A stretch of DNA of 64,000 bases from Bacteroidales bacterium (GCA_016284305.1 JAEEON010000026.1:1-64000); one strand, 5' to 3'; counted from the stretch's first letter, positions 1-10,932 are shown. Notes: generated by a model not told the origin, from the sequence alone. A program made the numbers and translations.

Positions 1-3000
1 ATTCGATGACAGCCAAATCACGCTGACCCTTTTCATCGACTGCGAACAGGTTCACCAACGGGTAGTTGACCTTATTGCCACGGAAGTACGAATAATCATT
101 AGGTGTAGCCAAAGCCATACTATACTTGAAGTCCACCTTCTTGTTATCGGTTCCCGTCCACACGAAGAAGGCTTGATGTGGATGCAGGGTAGCCGACGGC
201 AAGGCATCGTTTTCAGAAGCATCGACGTTGCCCGCCACATACTTGTTCTGCTCAGCGATATACACCCAGTAGGACGACAGGCTGTTGGTAGAGAGGAAGT
301 CTCTCATGTTGAGGTAAGCCTGATAAGGATTACCCAACAGGTTAAAGCCCCAGTCTTTGGTCGGTTCTTCCTCTTCAGGCAGTTCGCCGGAGAGCGTCAA
401 GGTCATGCTGATGTCCTCCTTGCCATTCAAGGTACCTGTGTTGCTTACATAAGTATCTTTGTCGATGGCAGCCATATAGCCCTTGCCAGGAACGAGTTCC
501 GTCTCGTTGGTATAGCTGATCGGGTCGTGAGGCTCGTCGTAGTGATGGTGGCTCGAGCTGTTACGCTTGAAGTTAATCCAGTGGTACTGAGGTTCGTAGT
601 AGGTGTAGAAATCCCAGTGGCTGACGTTGTCCACGCCATCGGGCATGTAACTTCCACTAACCTCGGTCACCTGGCCTTGATCATCGGTCTCCCACCAGTT
701 TTGCTCATTGCTGTTGTACTCAATGCCCATCGGAGCATCAGCCAGCGGCGTAGAGAAGAAGTGCCAATCATACTTCAATGCCTGTCCCCAATAGTCAGTG
801 GCATTCTTGTACGAGTTGTCGAAGCTGACACCAACCGTGGTATTGATGAAGTCACCTGCGTTATCGGCTTGGAGGAGCACAGCGTCTTCGTTGATGAAGA
901 CGTTGGTACGCTGGCCAGGAACCTTGGCTACCTTGGTTGCATTGGCATAGAGGAAGATGTATGATGTCTTTCCACCATAGTATTCCAACAAATCGTCAAG
1001 TCCATTATTCGTTTCACTGGTGACACTGTATCTGAGGAACTTGCCATCGGTGGTACCCATGGCATTGCCCGTCTCGAAGGTCAACACCGGAAGGTCTTGG
1101 TTGATGCTCTTCGTGGTAGGACGCAACCAGGAGGTGTAGCCGTCGTGACCATCCACCCATTGGTTCAGCACGCTCAGCAAGCCAGGCCATTTGTCGATCT
1201 GACCATTGGCATACGACATCTTCTCCGTAGGAATATACGGGCTTCCGCCATCGATATCGTGGACAATATTGTCATAGTACATATAACCATAGAGTCCGGT
1301 CTTGGGCACCATGGCATAGTAGCCGGGCTTGAGCAAGGTGCCAGTACCCGTGGGATGGTAGTTAACCTGTTCAAGCGCAACATCGTTGTTCTTGTTGAAA
1401 TAGCAGTAGTTGATGTTACCGTCGTTAACCGCAGCGAAGGCTTGGATATCGTCGCTTTGGCGCACCGAGTAGCAGTTTTCGACAACACCACCAGCATTGT
1501 TCTCACCTACCAAACCACCCATGACGGTGTTGGTTGTTCCGTTCAAAGTGGTGTTGGCGTAGCTGTTGTAGAGGTTGCCGTTGTTAGTACCCACCAAGCC
1601 ACCGATCACGGTCTCATCACGTTGGGCCGTGATGTCGTTGACAGCGAAGCTGGATTGGATGGTAGTACCCGTTTCGGTCACACCCACCAAACCACCGATG
1701 TGCTGGGCATAGGTAGCATCACCCGTCAGGGTACCGGCCGCTTCCACATTGCTGATGGTGCCGCCCTTCATCGTACCTGCGATGGTACCGTAGTTGTTGG
1801 CGATACCGTCAAAGGTGCACTGGGCAATCACATTCTGGATGGTGGCACCTTCAGCGATACCAAACATACCAAGGTCGGTTCTGTTCAAGGAACTGTTGAG
1901 ACCCTCAATGGTATAGCCATTGCCTTCGAAGGTACCCTTGAACACATCGTTGCGTTCACCGATCGGGACCCAGGTGTGGGCGCCCATGTCGAGGTTCTTC
2001 TTGACAACGATGGTCTCACCGGCATAGGTATGAGCGCTCTGGCCATTCTCGCCATTGACCAAGGAGATCACCCAAGCAAGGTCTTCTTCAGAGTCGATAT
2101 TGTTGATGGCGAAGCCTTCAGGCTGCGAGGTCACGAAGGTTACCCAGGTATCTCTCCAATAAAGGATGTTGGCGCTGGCACCGGTCTCCAGGTTATAGAT
2201 ACCACCGTCGTGGACGATGATGGCTTGAGTCTCCAGCGGCTCGGTCAGCCAGGAAGTTTCATTGGAATAGACTACTTCGGCCACACCTGCTGTGAAGTTG
2301 GAGGTGCTCTTGGTCACACCGATCTTGGCGGATTGATCAGCATGCTCAGCATCGTATGCCAAATCCTGATATTGTTCAGAGTCAGCATCCACACCGATTT
2401 GAACCATGCTGGCCTTCGAGGCGAGATAGACGTTGTTCTGGGTGTTTCCATTGCCCATGTTATCCCAAACCACCACTTGGTCGGAGACAATCATGGTGCC
2501 GTTCATATACACACCAGCACCGTCATATTCCGACTTGTTGTTGGTGATCTTGGCATCTTCGTTCATCATCAAGGTACCACCCTCATTCACATACACAGCA
2601 CCACCGTTATTGGTGTTGTAGTTTTGTTGCAGGGTGACATTCTGATTCAGTGCGAGGGTACCTTCCACGTTGAACAACGGAGATGCAGCAGCCACCGTAC
2701 TGTAGTCGGTGGTATCAACACCGTTGTTATAATAGCCGTCCATAGTGATACCGAGGACCGTCATCGTAGCACCAGCGGGCACCTCGACCAAGGCTCCAGT
2801 ATAGGCCTCATTATTGGGGTTGCCAATGATGCTGCCCGTTACGGTCACTTCATCGCCTGTTTCAGGATCCGTTGTGGTAGTCGTTGACAGCGGGTGACCA
2901 CCGTTGTAACGATAGATCATCACGTTACCGCCCTTGGCGAGGCCATTCCATTCGAGGCCGTCTTCGGCAGTCACCTTGTTCACCACATAAATCTCATCGC

Positions 3001-6000
3001 CCGGCAGGAAGCCTGAACGGTTGAAGATGGCATTCAAGGTCAGCATGGCCTTGTCAGGCTTGTCGCCCGGGTTGGAGTTCTTACCATTGACACCGTCAAG
3101 GTAATAACGGGTACCCACACCACGGCGGTACACCTCAATGGTGATGGTGAAATCTTGAGAGCCGTTCGGATAGGCGTCGCTTGTTGTACCATAGTTGGTA
3201 AATCTCATATGATACACCAAAGTACCCATCAGCTCAGGCTGCGTCACCGAAATCTTATTTTGTCCGTTGTAATACAAGTTGAAGTCGAATGAGAATTGCG
3301 AACGACCGCTCGTGGTACCCATTTCTTTAGGTGTCGTAGCAGTAGGACCATACAACACCTTAGTATCATAGATAGCATAGTCCAGTTCATTCCATCCCGT
3401 GGTACCGTCATAGTTGTCGCTGGCACTGAACTCCATGGCAAACTTCGTCTTGTCGAAGCTATTGCTGGCTACTGTCACCAACTCGCCAGCACCGTCGCTA
3501 GTGTTTGCAGGTGTCCATTCGATGCTCTCCACGGTGAAGCGGGAATCAACACCACCTTGGTTAAGGGTAAAGCGCGGCAGCACCACTTGCACATGGGTCT
3601 CCTCGGCGGTGGCACCATTGCCGTTCATCACGGCATACACCTGAGCTTTGAAGTTACGACCCACGGTGGTCGAGGTGTTGACGATCAGTTTCACTTTGAC
3701 GATGTCCTTCACGTTGCCGTTCTTGTCACACTGCACCAGGTTGACCCAGATCGGTTCGTAGGTCTTGTTGGAGGTAATCAAGTCGCTATAGGTCAAACGG
3801 AAGGTCACGGTAGGCATATCGACATTGTTTTCGAATGTAAATGTATTGACTGGACCATTCTGTCCTTCCTTGACAAGGAACTCATCGGAGTCACCATTGA
3901 TGATCAAGGCAGGAGCGGGGGTGCTGCCGATTTGCGGCGAGCTCAGCGCATTGCCCGTACCCGGCAGGATTGCCAATCCGTAGTTGACGTTAGGCTGTGC
4001 CTTAATCTCATCCTGCTCATCGCTGTTGGCTCCCAACACTTGAGCCTTGGTTTGCGGGTCATAGTAGATCCATGAGTCATCATCATAAAGGGCCGTGTTG
4101 AAGGTCATCAGCTCCGTGCCATAGTCGATGGTAGTGCTATAGTTAGGGGCAGTGCCTTGTCTCTCGAACATATAATAGTAGTCGTTTCCACGCCAAGCGG
4201 GCAGTTCGATCTCGACATCCACATATCTAAATTCATCCTCACCGGTAGCCACCACGTCGAAGATACGTTCACGTTCGTGGATTTGTCCCGTGCTACGCCA
4301 GATACGGAAGTATTGCTCACCCACCTTCGATCCTGGGGTGTGGTTCTCGTATTCCATCTGAACGGTACCTGCATTACCAGCCAAATCAAACACATTGTCA
4401 CCAGAGACGTAGCTCACCCAACCACCATCGTTACGGTTGTCATAGTTGGCATCATTGATTGGGAACATCGCATCGGTGTTCTTGTAGCACCAACGCGGAC
4501 GGGCGTACGCACAAGTAGCCTCGTTGTCGCCGCTGCTGGCCATCATGTAGGCATAGCCGTTGAGCATACCATAACCAGGCGTATAGGTAACGTTGCTGCC
4601 AGAGCCAGAGGCAATTTGCTTGTCGTGATAGATCTTGATGTAGTTACCACCGTTCACACGCACCTTGTTCGGTGTGGCGCTCAGTGTCGAAGGATCGAGT
4701 GCGGTATAGCCTCCCACTGCGGTCTGCGAGGTGGGAAGTGCAGCGGTATAGACGTCACCGCATGAGGCGCTCCAGAAGGATTTGATTTGATCGACAGGGG
4801 CATCCATGATCAAGGTGCTTCCTCCCGTCATGATAACGGCCTCCGACACTTCATAGATGGAATATACCTCGGTGACGTTGAGGGAGTTGACCTTACCTTG
4901 TCCGAGGTTATGCAGATGCACATTGTCGAGCACGAGGTAGTCGGCACGTTGGATGGAGGCGAAGTCGCGGGTGGCTGCTTCATACGGCTCGCTTGACTCA
5001 CCATAGTTACGCAGCATCACCGTATGTTCTTTGTTACCAGCGTCGCAAGAAGTACCCGAACCATAGACACTGCCATCGATACCCATATAGCCGACGGTGC
5101 TCTTGTCGGAAGTGTTGGTGATGTAGTCTTGTCCGTCGATATACACATTAGAGTTACCTGAGATGGTAGGCTTGCCGAAGGTGTCCGTGAAAGTACCCCA
5201 GTCACCGCCAGCCCAAACAGAACCGGCGATGGACAGTTTGGCGATGGTGTATTCTTCGCCTGCCGACTCGGCATTGGCGGTCTCGACATGGTGAGGAGCG
5301 TTATAGATGGCGTTCTTACCGATGAAGGCATAGACCGATCCGAAGCAGTTGCCGTAGTAACCTGCGGCATACACTTGCTGGTCGATCTGGCCACCGCTGA
5401 TGTTGACCACACACACGGTCTCTTCGTCGTCAGCGGTAACATTGCCATTAGAATCAGCAAAGGTACCCGGATCAAAGCTAAGGGCGTCATTGGCATTACG
5501 CGAACCACCATACACATTGCTATAGACACGGCCACCCAACACGTTGACGGTATGGCTACCGGCCACATACACCGAACCTTGATTACCCAAGGCACCGCCA
5601 TACACGCTACCATGTACGCTACCGTTCTTCACATTGACGATCGTGTTACCATCCGTAGTTCCGTAGGCACCACCACCGAACACATTCTCGCTAATGTTAC
5701 CACCGTTGATGGTAACTGTGGAGGCAAGAGAAGCATCACCTTGTTGCTGTGCGGGCTGAGTGATAGTGATATCATCAACATTAAGATAGAATTGATCAGT
5801 ACAATTAAAGTGGCGAATAGCAACATAACCATTACCGCTATATGAGCTTAGGTCAACGCTGCGTTGGATGTAAGAACCAGTAGCCACAAACTCATCAGAA
5901 ATTATGGTAAAATCAGAAACAGCAGTACCAGTTGTGGATACATAAACTGCGTAATGCTCATTGGGATAGTCGGAAGATTGAGCTACTGCCCAAAACGAAA

Positions 6001-9000
6001 TAGAGCCGCCTAATTTTATCATAGGAGAAATCAGCCAGTTGTTAGGCGTCAGAGGACCAACATCGTTTATGTAACTGGCAGAGGTAACACAGCCATCACC
6101 AGCATGAGTTGTGTAATTCCCACTTCCTGTATTAGTATGTTGTTGCCAAGTATATCCATCATTGTCAGCATCAAATGCAGTCCAACCTTGGAGTGTTCCG
6201 TCTTCAAAGTCATAAGTTAAAATCTCACCAGTGGAACCAGACGAAGTTCCAGCAACTATATTTCCGTTCTCTCCACCGCCATACACATTGGCGATGGTGC
6301 CACCCGTGACATTAACAAAGGTTTGACCAGTAACGGTAGCTTTGGAACCCGTTGCTGCTGACTCGCCCTTACCTGCACCATACACATCTTTCATGGTGCC
6401 ACCGGAGACATTCACCTGCGTGCCGCCATCAGAAACAGTACCTTTTTCGCCGCCGCCATACACATTATTATTAATAGTACCGCCACTGATGTTGACTGCC
6501 GTGCCTTTCGACATGTCGGTGTCTTCGCCGAGACCACCGCCAAATACATCGGTAACCGTGCCGTCGGAGACGTTCACTGTAGCCAGTTCGCTGATGACAC
6601 CCTTGGTGTCGGAACCGCCATAAACGTTTCCAGCAATGGTTCCGCCTTTCACATTCACGGTGATGGTAGCGCCTTTACTCTTATTGGCACCACCAAAAAC
6701 GTTACCGCTGATCGTTCCGCCTAAGATATGTACATCACTGCTGTTTTGGGCAAAACCATTGTTACCACCGCCATATACCGAACCTGCCACTTGGGCTTGG
6801 TCGGCCACAACCACTGTTGAGGCGTTAACATAATAGGAATTTTCGTCGTCAGTGCCATATACTTCAGCAGTGCCATAACCCGACCCAAAAAGGCCTGCAT
6901 CACTGGTTTGGTTCGCTTTACCACCAAAGTAAACACTAACATCACCATCTGTAGCTCCACCACTTGATTCGGTTCCATAACAGCCACCTGCAATCCAGCC
7001 ATCGAATGTACCGCCTGTTATAATGGTTTTACGAGTACCATACCCAGCAGAGTACTGGCCTGATCCATACAAATACCTATGAATAGTGCCACCTTTTATT
7101 CGTATCTTCAATATTTCAGTTGAAGAAGAAACGCCGTATTCAATACCTCCTGCAATACCACCTAACAAATCACCACCCAACACTTCCAATAATCTGGAAG
7201 CCAAGCAGTTATGACTATAGTGATTCTCAAAACCAACATAAACTTCTTTGTCCGCATCATTGGTTCCAAAAGTCCCACTCAAGATATGCATATTTAACTT
7301 GGTGCTTTCATTGGAGCAATCGAATGCCTTTGAAACATTAGTTGTCTCAATAGAATAAAGCTTCGTATTGGTGTTACCATTAGCTCGGTCATAGTCGCTT
7401 CCAAGAACAATATTCTCAGTAAAGGCCGATGAAGTGGTCGTCACATAAGAAGTACCACTAGTATATGATACACCATTGCCGCGAAGTGCATATATTTCTT
7501 GATATCTTCCACTTTCAACACGCACAGTGAAATCATGGCTAAAAGATGGAGTCGCGTTATAATCATCGGAATAATAACCATAAACAGCACTTGCCACATT
7601 GTTCGTGCTCGTACCTCCATACTGTACGCCACGACCAATAGTGAGATTATATCCTGCACCATTGATGTAATAATCGCTCATTCTCAAGTTCATATTCTCA
7701 ATCTTCACATCGTTGGTAGCTGTATAATTGCTACTTCTGGTTACATTACTCACCGTACCTGTACCATCAGGATTGAGGCATGATATGGTGACAGGATAAG
7801 TATAGGTATTAAGTGAAGTGCCCACCTTGAAGTTACGCTCGTAGGCATTCTTATAATCACCGCTATTTGAGACATACGAACTACTATTTACGTAAGCCTG
7901 AGCCCACAAAGCTTCAAACTCCACTTCGTTGCCCTTGGTATTACTAGTGATAAACTCGACCTCCTGGTCGGCATAAATGATACTATTATTATTGATGTTG
8001 CTACTCGTATAGGTATTGGCCCCCGCTTTGATGCTAAGACCATCACTGAGGCTCTTTACACGCCAAGCGTAGAAGCCACGGTATTCTGAACTCGAAGAAG
8101 AACTACCACCACTAAACTTCACTTGATTGAGATACGTTCCTAATGTTCCATTACTGCTAAAATTGGAAGGATTAGGATTAGTATTATCTGAATAATAATA
8201 GAGAACTCTGTCATTATTAGAATTGTATGTATAAAAATACATACGAGAAGAATAATAAGCTGACGAATTTGAATTATCGTCTACAGCAAGAATCAAATTG
8301 GAGGTTCCATTATATTCAAAAGGTGTATCAAGTGTAATCTCCGTCCAGCCATTAATAAAACTAACCGCACCCGAATACACTTGATTACTAGAAGACACTG
8401 ACACCCAATCCTTTTTACCAGTGAAGTTTGCTTTATTTGTATGCATCAAATAAATAGTCATATTTCTTGAAGATGCATTACTGGACACACGGAAAGAAAT
8501 CGTTCTGATTGTGCCAGCAGAACCAATCTCAGAAGCCAAATAAATCTGCTCACTTAAGGAATAATTATAGTAATTATAGGTTGGCAGATATTCAGCGGTA
8601 TTATTACCACTACCAATTGTTACGTCAATAGTTGGAGCTGAGGTACCACCTCCACCACTTTCCTCATACTTCGGTCTCACCTGGAACGGGTTAGGAATCA
8701 TCGTGTAAGGATAATTGCCCGAGCCATCAGCGTTGGCATTTTCCAAGGTCTTGAGATAGATGAATTGGTTCTCAGGTGCATCCGTATTCACGGCCACTTG
8801 GCTGCTGGTTACATCCGCATCAAAGGCACTGCCTGCAGGCATGTTGGCGGTGCTGGTGCTAGTCATCGTATTGGGGCCATAACCCGTGTAGGTAATCTTC
8901 ACATCCGCAGGCTTCAGGCTGTGGATCGGCTGGTCGCCATCGCTATAGTAGCTCCAGCTATGGTCTTCGAAATCGTTGAGGATGACGATGCCACCATAGG

Positions 9001-10453
9001 TTCCGCTATTGCCACCGCCAGGCAGATACATCTCGTTGATAACATTGGATAAGTCATAGTTAGCATCCACTTCACCATTGGTCAATTTATAAGCCACCAC
9101 CTTGACGTTGGTACCAGGAGCGAGGGGACTTACCGAAACCGAAGTACCACTCGACACCAACGTACCATTGGTCGTAGTCGGATTGGAACCATCGGTCGTA
9201 TAACGGATCACATAACCGCTTTCCCAAGTGATGTCAGCCGCACCCGTATTGTCACCATTGTCGCTAATAGTGAGCTCCGGATCCGGCACCTGAAGTTTTC
9301 CAAATTGATACGTCTTCACAGCAGACTGCTTGACGCAGGTCTTGGCCACGATGCGGAACTTAAAGTTGGTGTTGGGGGTATTCCAGTCGAAATGCACCAA
9401 ACCAGGCATCGAACCATTCCAGCCATCGGGATCCAAATAGGTTCCGACATTCTCGGGGTTTTGGTAGCCAAGATAGACGGGATCCTCCGGTGTTCCGCCA
9501 TTGGTGGCGTACGTATAGATCACAGCGTAGGTCTCGTTGAGATGATCCGGCACCTCACCAGGATTAATGATAATGGTGTTGCCATCACGCTCAATAGGAA
9601 CTACTGAGATATTCGGGACAGGTGTAGCATCATAATCATTATAGGTCTTATCTGCAACCTCAACGCTATAATTGTTGCCGTTCACCGTAACCGCCTTCAC
9701 ATTAGTGGGATAGGAATCAAGGGCGAATGGGTAGGAATAGACAGTGCCATTGGTAGCGCTAGGAGTAGTGCCATTGGTTGTGTAACGAATCGAAGCGCCA
9801 AGAGTAGTCGGATAAAGGATGACCAAGTCGGAGCATACCTCCATGCTGATGGCAGGCTTCTGCAGCTTATACTCGGAGGCTGCCACCTGCTTCACGGTAG
9901 CACCCCAACCTTCTTCCGTATAGCTGTACGACTTGAAGCGGAAGGTGATCGGGCCGTTGGCCATCACGGTGAAAGGCTCATAGATAGTTCCCGTCAAAGT
10001 GGTAATCAGCTTGCTCTCATCCACCGCGGCACCATCATAAATACTCAGCTCCGCATCGTTCAAACGCAAAGAGAAGGTAGCTTCTACTTGGCTTGGATCA
10101 AGCAAAGCATGAGGATCATTGGCTCCGTTGTTATCGGTATAAGCCGTAAAAGTACCAAAATCCACTTGGATGGCATAACCCGCCGTCTCGGGATTGAAGG
10201 TGTAAGTGAAATCTTGGTTTCTTCCAAACCAGTGCAGCCAGAAGTTGGCGGGGCCTTTCGACGGACCGCCGGAGTCGTAGAACTTCACACCGGAATTGCC
10301 GACATACGAATTGCCGTCGTGCATGTAAACTTGCGCATTCGCGAACTGGGTGAATAGGGCTAAGAACATAGCCACCATGAGCGTCTTCAACGGAAGACGT
10401 CTCTTCTTTTGTCTATTCGTAAACATTTGCTTTTTGATTGTAATTGTATTCAT
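1..10453 (-). CDS. giant secreted repeat protein, probable T9SS cargo (3' end outside window)
   Basis: One open frame runs without a stop from ATG 10453 to the left edge, about 3,484 codons; its C-terminus is not visible. In-frame ATG 10426 is an alternative start. A basic n-region, hydrophobic core and FANAQ cleavage site form a signal peptide (residues 1-40). Visible modules in order: chitobiase-C-like segments (about 195-250 and 390-440); a YLPTYNYYNYS module (about 610-770) also found in the C25 protease at 35802-41135; glycine-rich repeats of the VYGGG/VFGGG type (about 1140-1820), interrupted by a gingipain-type cleaved-adhesin domain (about 1410-1563); a beta-helix region (about 2520-2700); and GLUG-type repeats with the core GGLVG (about 2830-2990). 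The last visible part (GNPYQAYLN) resembles the segment before T9SS sorting domains. Surface adhesion is inferred from the modules; the ligand is unknown. Confidence 0.88.
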   Translation of the reverse strand, partial: MNTITIKKQMFTNRQKKRRLPLKTLMVAMFLALFTQFANAQVYMHDGNSYVGNSGVKFYDSGGPSKGPANFWLHWFGRNQDFTYTFNPETAGYAIQVDFGTFTAYTDNNGANDPHALLDPSQVEATFSLRLNDAELSIYDGAAVDESKLITTLTGTIYEPFTVMANGPITFRFKSYSYTEEGWGATVKQVAASEYKLQKPAISMEVCSDLVILYPTTLGASIRYTTNGTTPSATNGTVYSYPFALDSYPTNVKAVTVNGNNYSVEVADKTYNDYDATPVPNISVVPIERDGNTIIINPGEVPDHLNETYAVIYTYATNGGTPEDPVYLGYQNPENVGTYLDPDGWNGSMPGLVHFDWNTPNTNFKFRIVAKTCVKQSAVKTYQFGKLQVPDPELTISDNGDNTGAADITWESGYVIRYTTDGSNPTTTNGTLVSSGTSVSVSPLAPGTNVKVVAYKLTNGEVDANYDLSNVINEMYLPGGGNSGTYGGIVILNDFEDHSWSYYSDGDQPIHSLKPADVKITYTGYGPNTMTSTSTANMPAGSAFDADVTSSQVAVNTDAPENQFIYLKTLENANADGSGNYPYTMIPNPFQVRPKYEESGGGGTSAPTIDVTIGSGNNTAEYLPTYNYYNYSLSEQIYLASEIGSAGTIRTISFRVSSNASSRNMTIYLMHTNKANFTGKKDWVSVSSSNQVYSGAVSFINGWTEITLDTPFEYNGTSNLILAVDDNSNSSAYYSSRMYFYTYNSNNDRVLYYYSDNTNPNPSNFSSNGTLGTYLNQVKFSGGSSSSSSEYRGFYAWRVKSLSDGLSIKAGANTYTSSNINNNSIIYADQEVEFITSNTKGNEVEFEALWAQAYVNSSSYVSNSGDYKNAYERNFKVGTSLNTYTYPVTISCLNPDGTGTVSNVTRSSNYTATNDVKIENMNLRMSDYYINGAGYNLTIGRGVQYGGTSTNNVASAVYGYYSDDYNATPSFSHDFTVRVESGRYQEIYALRGNGVSYTSGTSYVTTTSSAFTENIVLGSDYDRANGNTNTKLYSIETTNVSKAFDCSNESTKLNMHILSGTFGTNDADKEVYVGFENHYSHNCLASRLLEVLGGDLLGGIAGGIEYGVSSSTEILKIRIKGGTIHRYLYGSGQYSAGYGTRKTIITGGTFDGWIAGGCYGTESSGGATDGDVSVYFGGKANQTSDAGLFGSGYGTAEVYGTDDENSYYVNASTVVVADQAQVAGSVYGGGNNGFAQNSSDVHILGGTISGNVFGGANKSKGATITVNVKGGTIAGNVYGGSDTKGVISELATVNVSDGTVTDVFGGGLGEDTDMSKGTAVNISGGTINNNVYGGGEKGTVSDGGTQVNVSGGTMKDVYGAGKGESAATGSKATVTGQTFVNVTGGTIANVYGGGENGNIVAGTSSGSTGEILTYDFEDGTLQGWTAFDADNDGYTWQQHTNTGSGNYTTHAGDGCVTSASYINDVGPLTPNNWLISPMIKLGGSISFWAVAQSSDYPNEHYAVYVSTTGTAVSDFTIISDEFVATGSYIQRSVDLSSYSGNGYVAIRHFNCTDQFYLNVDDITITQPAQQQGDASLASTVTINGGNISENVFGGGAYGTTDGNTIVNVKNGSVHGSVYGGALGNQGSVYVAGSHTVNVLGGRVYSNVYGGSRNANDALSFDPGTFADSNGNVTADDEETVCVVNISGGQIDQQVYAAGYYGNCFGSVYAFIGKNAIYNAPHHVETANAESAGEEYTIAKLSIAGSVWAGGDWGTFTDTFGKPTISGNSNVYIDGQDYITNTSDKSTVGYMGIDGSVYGSGTSCDAGNKEHTVMLRNYGESSEPYEAATRDFASIQRADYLVLDNVHLHNLGQGKVNSLNVTEVYSIYEVSEAVIMTGGSTLIMDAPVDQIKSFWSASCGDVYTAALPTSQTAVGGYTALDPSTLSATPNKVRVNGGNYIKIYHDKQIASGSGSNVTYTPGYGMLNGYAYMMASSGDNEATCAYARPRWCYKNTDAMFPINDANYDNRNDGGWVSYVSGDNVFDLAGNAGTVQMEYENHTPGSKVGEQYFRIWRSTGQIHERERIFDVVATGEDEFRYVDVEIELPAWRGNDYYYMFERQGTAPNYSTTIDYGTELMTFNTALYDDDSWIYYDPQTKAQVLGANSDEQDEIKAQPNVNYGLAILPGTGNALSSPQIGSTPAPALIINGDSDEFLVKEGQNGPVNTFTFENNVDMPTVTFRLTYSDLITSNKTYEPIWVNLVQCDKNGNVKDIVKVKLIVNTSTTVGRNFKAQVYAVMNGNGATAEETHVQVVLPRFTLNQGGVDSRFTVESIEWTPANTSDGAGELVTVASNSFDKTKFAMEFSASDNYDGTTGWNELDYAIYDTKVLYGPTATTPKEMGTTSGRSQFSFDFNLYYNGQNKISVTQPELMGTLVYHMRFTNYGTTSDAYPNGSQDFTITIEVYRRGVGTRYYLDGVNGKNSNPGDKPDKAMLTLNAIFNRSGFLPGDEIYVVNKVTAEDGLEWNGLAKGGNVMIYRYNGGHPLSTTTTTDPETGDEVTVTGSIIGNPNNEAYTGALVEVPAGATMTVLGITMDGYYNNGVDTTDYSTVAAASPLFNVEGTLALNQNVTLQQNYNTNNGGAVYVNEGGTLMMNEDAKITNNKSEYDGAGVYMNGTMIVSDQVVVWDNMGNGNTQNNVYLASKASMVQIGVDADSEQYQDLAYDAEHADQSAKIGVTKSTSNFTAGVAEVVYSNETSWLTEPLETQAIIVHDGGIYNLETGASANILYWRDTWVTFVTSQPEGFAINNIDSEEDLAWVISLVNGENGQSAHTYAGETIVVKKNLDMGAHTWVPIGERNDVFKGTFEGNGYTIEGLNSSLNRTDLGMFGIAEGATIQNVIAQCTFDGIANNYGTIAGTMKGGTISNVEAAGTLTGDATYAQHIGGLVGVTETGTTIQSSFAVNDITAQRDETVIGGLVGTNNGNLYNSYANTTLNGTTNTVMGGLVGENNAGGVVENCYSVRQSDDIQAFAAVNDGNINYCYFNKNNDVALEQVNYHPTGTGTLLKPGYYAMVPKTGLYGYMYYDNIVHDIDGGSPYIPTEKMSYANGQIDKWPGLLSVLNQWVDGHDGYTSWLRPTTKSINQDLPVLTFETGNAMGTTDGKFLRYSVTSETNNGLDDLLEYYGGKTSYIFLYANATKVAKVPGQRTNVFINEDAVLLQADNAGDFINTTVGVSFDNSYKNATDYWGQALKYDWHFFSTPLADAPMGIEYNSNEQNWWETDDQGQVTEVSGSYMPDGVDNVSHWDFYTYYEPQYHWINFKRNSSSHHHYDEPHDPISYTNETELVPGKGYMAAIDKDTYVSNTGTLNGKEDISMTLTLSGELPEEEEPTKDWGFNLLGNPYQAYLNMRDFLSTNSLSSYWVYIAEQNKYVAGNVDASENDALPSATLHPHQAFFVWTGTDNKKVDFKYSMALATPNDYSYFRGNKVNYPLVNLFAVDEKGQRDLAVIE
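4990..7030 (-). repeat. glycine-rich VYGGG/VFGGG coding repeats inside the giant protein
   Basis: The minus-strand translation repeats a unit of roughly 25-40 residues built around VNVSGGTI and NVYGGG or VFGGG. The pattern is typical of right-handed beta-helix stalks. The run is broken once, at about 5765-6225, by a cleaved-adhesin domain. Unit lengths vary, so this is protein-level rather than exact DNA repetition. Confidence 0.8.
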
Positions 10454-10501
10454 TTTACTTTTCTTGTTTGATTTCAATTTTATTAAGAACAAAATAGTTT
10501 G

Positions 10502-10509
10502 CAAAAGTA
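10502..10509 (-). promoter_or_regulatory. -7 box of the giant protein gene
   Basis: The minus strand reads TACTTTTG, a match to TAnnTTTG, about 50 bases upstream of ATG 10453. No clear -33 TTG was found at the usual distance. Confidence 0.5.
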
Positions 10510-10570
10510 GGACTATCACTCCTTATTCTTAATAAAATTACGTTGCAAGAATTTACTGAAAACGTGAATA

Positions 10571-10912
10571 CTAATCATGATTGGACGAGTTATTTTTTGC
10601 CCACGCCCTTGACAATGAATGCAATAAATCGTCGGCCTCCTGACGCGAACAATCCTCCATGTTAATCTGGATGTTCAACTGGGGACTGAACAAGGCCGTC
10701 AAACCATATTCGTTCATCACATCCTCGAAAAAATTGTATTCCAAAACCCGTGAGATGCGAGCCAACAAATCCGTGTCAATCGTCGTGCGATTGAAAATCG
10801 TATAAACGTTCGTGCGCTCACAATGAATCTGTCTCGCAAACTCCGACACACTCATCTGCTTTTGCTCGAACACCGTCTTGATCCTATGGCCCAAATGAAA
10901 CTTCTCTTCCAT
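10571..10912 (-). CDS. XRE/Cro-type helix-turn-helix regulator
   Basis: This 113-aa protein is a small DNA-binding regulator. Residues about 8-62 have the shape of an XRE HTH: RIKTVFEQKQMSVSEFARQI, followed by a recognition-helix region with CERTNVYTIF. The C-terminal 45 residues match nothing I recognise and may dimerise. It is divergent from the DUF5618 gene across a 330-base AT-rich gap holding an 18-base direct repeat, so control of itself and that neighbour is plausible but inferred. It lies downstream of nothing on its own strand and has its own candidate promoter boxes. Confidence 0.85.
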   Translation of the reverse strand: MEEKFHLGHRIKTVFEQKQMSVSEFARQIHCERTNVYTIFNRTTIDTDLLARISRVLEYNFFEDVMNEYGLTALFSPQLNIQINMEDCSRQEADDLLHSLSRAWAKNNSSNHD

Positions 10913-10932
10913 CCCAATTTCGGTTCTTGTTG

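Noticed and set aside
1097-2887. 596-residue open frame on the plus strand opposite the giant gene, with others such as 173-964
   Set aside because: The minus strand has one continuous frame with a signal peptide and recognisable domains across the whole region. The plus-strand frames are its antisense shadows and show no domains.
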